A DNA stretch of 64,000 nucleotides, taken from positions 93,662-157,661 of the forward strand of contig NZ_JBMVQY010000005.1 of assembly GCF_049537125.1 (NCBI RefSeq), read 5' to 3'. A program made the translations under genes and the position numbers. Shown here in pieces: positions 62,121-64,000 of the stretch (the first letter of the stretch is position 1; the number at the start of each line of letters is the position of its first letter). The notes below the pieces were generated by a model. That model was not told the DNA's origin, did no database searches, and saw only the letters and a program-made list of their open reading frames with translations. The DNA comes from Limisphaera sp026417315. Lineage in GTDB: Bacteria > Verrucomicrobiota > Verrucomicrobiia > Limisphaerales > Limisphaeraceae.

Positions 62121-62122
62121 CT

Positions 62123-62149
62123 GTAGCCGCCGGCGGCAGCCGGCGGAAG
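62123..62149 (+). repeat. REP-like hairpin copy F
   Basis: GTAG, then arms CCGCCGGC (62127-62134) and GCCGGCGG (62139-62146), loop GGCA. Relative to copies D and E both arms changed (GAC to GGC and GTC to GCC), a compensatory change that keeps the stem. Confidence 0.72.
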
Positions 62150-62212
62150 CTTCCCCGAAAAACAGTCCGCGCTGTCCAGCAGCGGTTATCCTTTTTTTCC
62201 ATTCCCCGGATC

Positions 62213-62293
62213 CGGCCTTTTCTGCGTGTTCTGCGTGCTCTGTGGGCATTTTATCAAATCTTCTGCTTGCTCCGTGGGCTTTCTCCTCTGCGG
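62213..62293. repeat. TCTGCGT-type repeat, unit 3
   Basis: Two further versions, TTTTCTGCGTGTTCTGCGTG with GCTCTGTGGGC, and TTCTGCTTGCTCCGTGGGC. Unlike units 1 and 2 no hairpin follows. Confidence 0.55.
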
Positions 62294-62529
62294 GACCCTG
62301 TGGGCTTTTGGCGCAGCGGACCTTTCTCAGCCCACTGCTTCGCAGACCTCCGGTCTTGCGCGCACTCCGGGGCTCTGCAGCGGGGCGAGAAAAGAATCCC
62401 GGTGAATTCCGCCGCGTGAGGCGCTCCTCCACGATTCCCCAAAACATCGAACACGTCCGGCGCGTCGAGGCCTGTCCAGGCTGCAAACCCGCGGTCCAAG
62501 AGGTTGGAGGCCGGGATCACAATGAATCC

Positions 62530-63108
62530 TTAGAACCAATCCGCTTGGGAAAACGCCACTCTTTCAACAGCCTGGCAATGGGTGGTCCGTTTCCAGTTGC
62601 CCCAGGACCACTCCCTGCGCCATGTCCTGCGAGACGTCCATGATAACTCGAACAATCCAAGATCGACCACGCGTCCCACCTTTGGAGCTTTCGAGAGCGG
62701 CTCCAAAGACAGTTGCATCATCTCACCGACCACCTCAACGTCGCCATTCATCCCATGGATTCGAAAGAAACGCGATTCGCACTCTACTCGCGAAATCAAC
62801 AGGTCGGTGTCGCCCGTATCGCAGTTCAAGCGAACGTCTTCGATTGGCGACAACGTTACAACAGTTGATTGAATCGGAACCGAGAACAGTCCAATCCGCC
62901 CAAATGCAACCACTGGCGATTTCCGCTCGGGAACTTCCTCCAAGACGATGAATCGCACGTTCCTCTGAAGGGTATCATGATGGACGGACTTAAGGTCCAA
63001 GACCTGGTCATGCCAGCGACTGGTCAGATATTCGCAGGTCGCCTCGTTTGGCAAGAGGAAATGTAGCCATACAGGGATATTTTTAAGGCCAGTTCCAATC
63101 GCGCCCAC
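62530..63108 (-). CDS. Candidate immunity protein downstream of the RHS gene
   Basis: A 192-residue protein read from a GTG at 63108 that overlaps the RHS stop by 26 bp (63083-63108). I do not recognise its family. It is predicted soluble, without a signal peptide, and has alternating hydrophobic strands ('NVRFIVLEEV', 'VEVVGEMMQLSLEPL'). GC content is about 53% in the two blocks I counted, clearly lower than in the rest of the window. Its position directly downstream of, and overlapping, a toxin-like RHS 3' end is where immunity genes of polymorphic toxins usually lie. That role is inferred from position, not shown. Confidence 0.6.
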   Translation of the reverse strand: MGAIGTGLKNIPVWLHFLLPNEATCEYLTSRWHDQVLDLKSVHHDTLQRNVRFIVLEEVPERKSPVVAFGRIGLFSVPIQSTVVTLSPIEDVRLNCDTGDTDLLISRVECESRFFRIHGMNGDVEVVGEMMQLSLEPLSKAPKVGRVVDLGLFELSWTSRRTWRREWSWGNWKRTTHCQAVERVAFSQADWF

Positions 63109-64000
63109 CGGGTGGGCAAAGCTTGTCCGGAAGAGGAATCCTTAGTTTTCTGTGCGACATCGAAACACCCTTGCCGCAACAAGCAAGCTGAAGATGGCAG
63201 TAGTTGTGTTGAACACTCTTCCCGTGCCAACCAACTCTGCATCGACATCTCAGACATTTCCCGCCCTTGTTCAGCAGTTTCGCCAGACGTTTTGTCAATA
63301 CAGCAGCGGCAAGTCCTTCATCCCCAGGTACCGGCGTCATCAAGGCTGCCATCAAAAGCGATATTTCCACTTCTAGTTCTGATGGGGTGTGCCATTCGAC
63401 CTCGCCAGTCATCATCGGGCCGCAAAAGGCAAGGTCATTCTGGCCTGGGGAATCAAGTCTGGCGACCGCATCGTTTCTGCAAAATCCATAAAGGTTCCTC
63501 CCGCCACGTTCTTCGATCGGATCGCGGCTCAGCCGGCGGCCGGTGCTGGGGTTGTAGTAACGGTAGCCGTAGTAAAGCAGATCAGTTTCGCCGTCCTGAT
63601 ACTTGGCCGAGAAGCGGAACGGATTCTCCTTTACCATCGGGCCGGTGGTGCGGAGGGGCTCGCCGAAGGGGCCGTATTCGTAGCGGGCGGTCGCCGTGCC
63701 GGTGGAGGCAGAGACCAACTGCCACACGTTCCCATTGCCGTCGTAGGTCGCAAAATGCGTCCCGGACGCCGGACCGCTCGCCATCCGCACCCAGAGCAGA
63801 CCGCCCACGCCACCGGCGCCGTCCAATGTCTCGCTCAGGTCTAGGCCCCAAACATAGCTGCGCACCACGGCATGGTTCGTGGCATTCAACTCCGCAATGT
63901 GCCGGCCGAACCAGACCGGATCACTCACGGATTTCAGGTCCTCCGTCACCACCCAAACCCCGTTGCTCAACACGTAGCTCGTCTGCCGGATGCGCCGGCC
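63083..64000 (-). CDS. RHS repeat protein, C-terminal part (runs off the window)
   Basis: The frame is open to the last base of the window, so the 5' part lies outside. The visible 305 residues contain the RHS core end: 'YVWGLDLSETLDGAGGVGGLLWVRM', 'TARYEYGPFGEPLRTTGPM', 'NPFRFSAKYQDGETDLLYYGYRYYNPSTGRRLSRDPIEERGG' and 'NLYGFCRNDA'. After that the sequence becomes a variable, lower-GC tail of about 120 residues with 'CLRCRCRVGWHGKSVQHNYCHLQLACCGKGVSMSHR', dense in Cys and His. Such tails in RHS proteins usually carry a toxin domain; the catalytic type cannot be identified. A candidate immunity gene overlaps its end. Confidence 0.85.
   Translation of the reverse strand, partial: GRRIRQTSYVLSNGVWVVTEDLKSVSDPVWFGRHIAELNATNHAVVRSYVWGLDLSETLDGAGGVGGLLWVRMASGPASGTHFATYDGNGNVWQLVSASTGTATARYEYGPFGEPLRTTGPMVKENPFRFSAKYQDGETDLLYYGYRYYNPSTGRRLSRDPIEERGGRNLYGFCRNDAVARLDSPGQNDLAFCGPMMTGEVEWHTPSELEVEISLLMAALMTPVPGDEGLAAAVLTKRLAKLLNKGGKCLRCRCRVGWHGKSVQHNYCHLQLACCGKGVSMSHRKLRIPLPDKLCPPGGRDWNWP

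Larger units (their letters stand above)
60954..62529. repeat. 1.6-kb intergenic repeat field with REP-like hairpins
   Basis: No gene is supported in this stretch. It contains at least six hairpins of one family, each with a 5' GTAG or GTCG flank: 61349, 61397, 61571, 61748, 62015 and 62123. Weaker related pieces lie at 61184, 61323, 61444, 61545 and 61621. A second repeat type with TCTGCG(T/G) and GCTCTG(T/C)GGGC is at 61972-62293. Part of the field (61296-61428) is duplicated at 61518-61650. The open frames here are artefacts of the repeats. Confidence 0.75.

Noticed and set aside
61349..62149. A CRISPR array, because of regularly recurring repeats
   Set aside because: The repeats are palindromic hairpins with unequal spacing (about 50 to 270 bp), vary in sequence, and there are no cas genes.
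62180..62205. Intrinsic terminator, because of a run of seven T
   Set aside because: No stable stem precedes the T run in the required position.

Overview
The window is GC-rich, mostly chromosomal DNA from a bacterium that I would place, by inference only, in the Verrucomicrobiota. Reasons: a DUF3568-type lipoprotein, a 1,008-residue propeller sensor kinase, a GH95 fucosidase, several Gfo/Idh/MocA oxidoreductases and a TIM-barrel isomerase, single scattered housekeeping genes (nuoD, pheT, gatA, ilvB, lepA) outside their usual operons, and REP-like palindromes between genes. There is no 16S rRNA gene or tRNA that I can see, so the phylum is not proven.

Layout. 1-4643: a small HTH protein, a secreted FG-GAP repeat protein and an isolated nuoD. 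4693-10602: an oxidoreductase and an SDR dehydrogenase, a GntP-type permease and pyruvate kinase. 10816-19544: six minus-strand genes (M20 dipeptidase, GH95 alpha-L-fucosidase, esterase, AbgT transporter, DUF362 ferredoxin-like protein) with export and scavenging roles. 19689-21991: a putative molybdenum-carrier protein, an EamA exporter and a DUF3568 lipoprotein. 22055-25300: a compact pyruvate/2-oxoacid dehydrogenase operon (E1alpha, E1beta, E2), divergent from folE2. 26973-30478: a four-gene minus-strand carbohydrate set (TIM-barrel isomerase, deoC, cupin, Gfo/Idh/MocA enzyme). 30852-33857: lepA and signal peptidase I. 33858-35749: a gene-poor stretch. 35750-41049: a response regulator, its likely sensor kinase and a hexuronate-type MFS transporter. 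41635-46517: pheT, a tiny membrane protein, dtd and gatA, i.e. translation and tRNA quality control. 46603-49705: an ABC ATPase overlapping a large exported membrane protein. 50026-52143: ilvB with a complete leader-peptide attenuator and its own terminator. 52227-60953: a degenerate receiver, a type IIA topoisomerase A subunit, a receiver-DUF4388 regulator overlapping a HEAT-repeat gene, and a UvrD/Rep helicase. 60954-62529: a repeat field of REP-like hairpins. 62530-64000: a lower-GC module with the 3' end of an RHS gene and a downstream gene in the immunity-gene position.

The most notable signals are (1) an ilvB attenuator with a Val/Leu-rich leader peptide, mutually exclusive antiterminator and terminator hairpins and a promoter that would make the leader ORF leaderless; (2) a cluster of 5'-GTAG hairpins with GNNA tetraloops and compensatory stem changes, which are the hallmarks of REP elements mobilised by RAYT transposases; (3) an RHS C-terminal variable domain rich in Cys and His, followed by an overlapping candidate immunity gene; and (4) a 63-bp sequence about 80% identical in two unrelated 5' intergenic regions.
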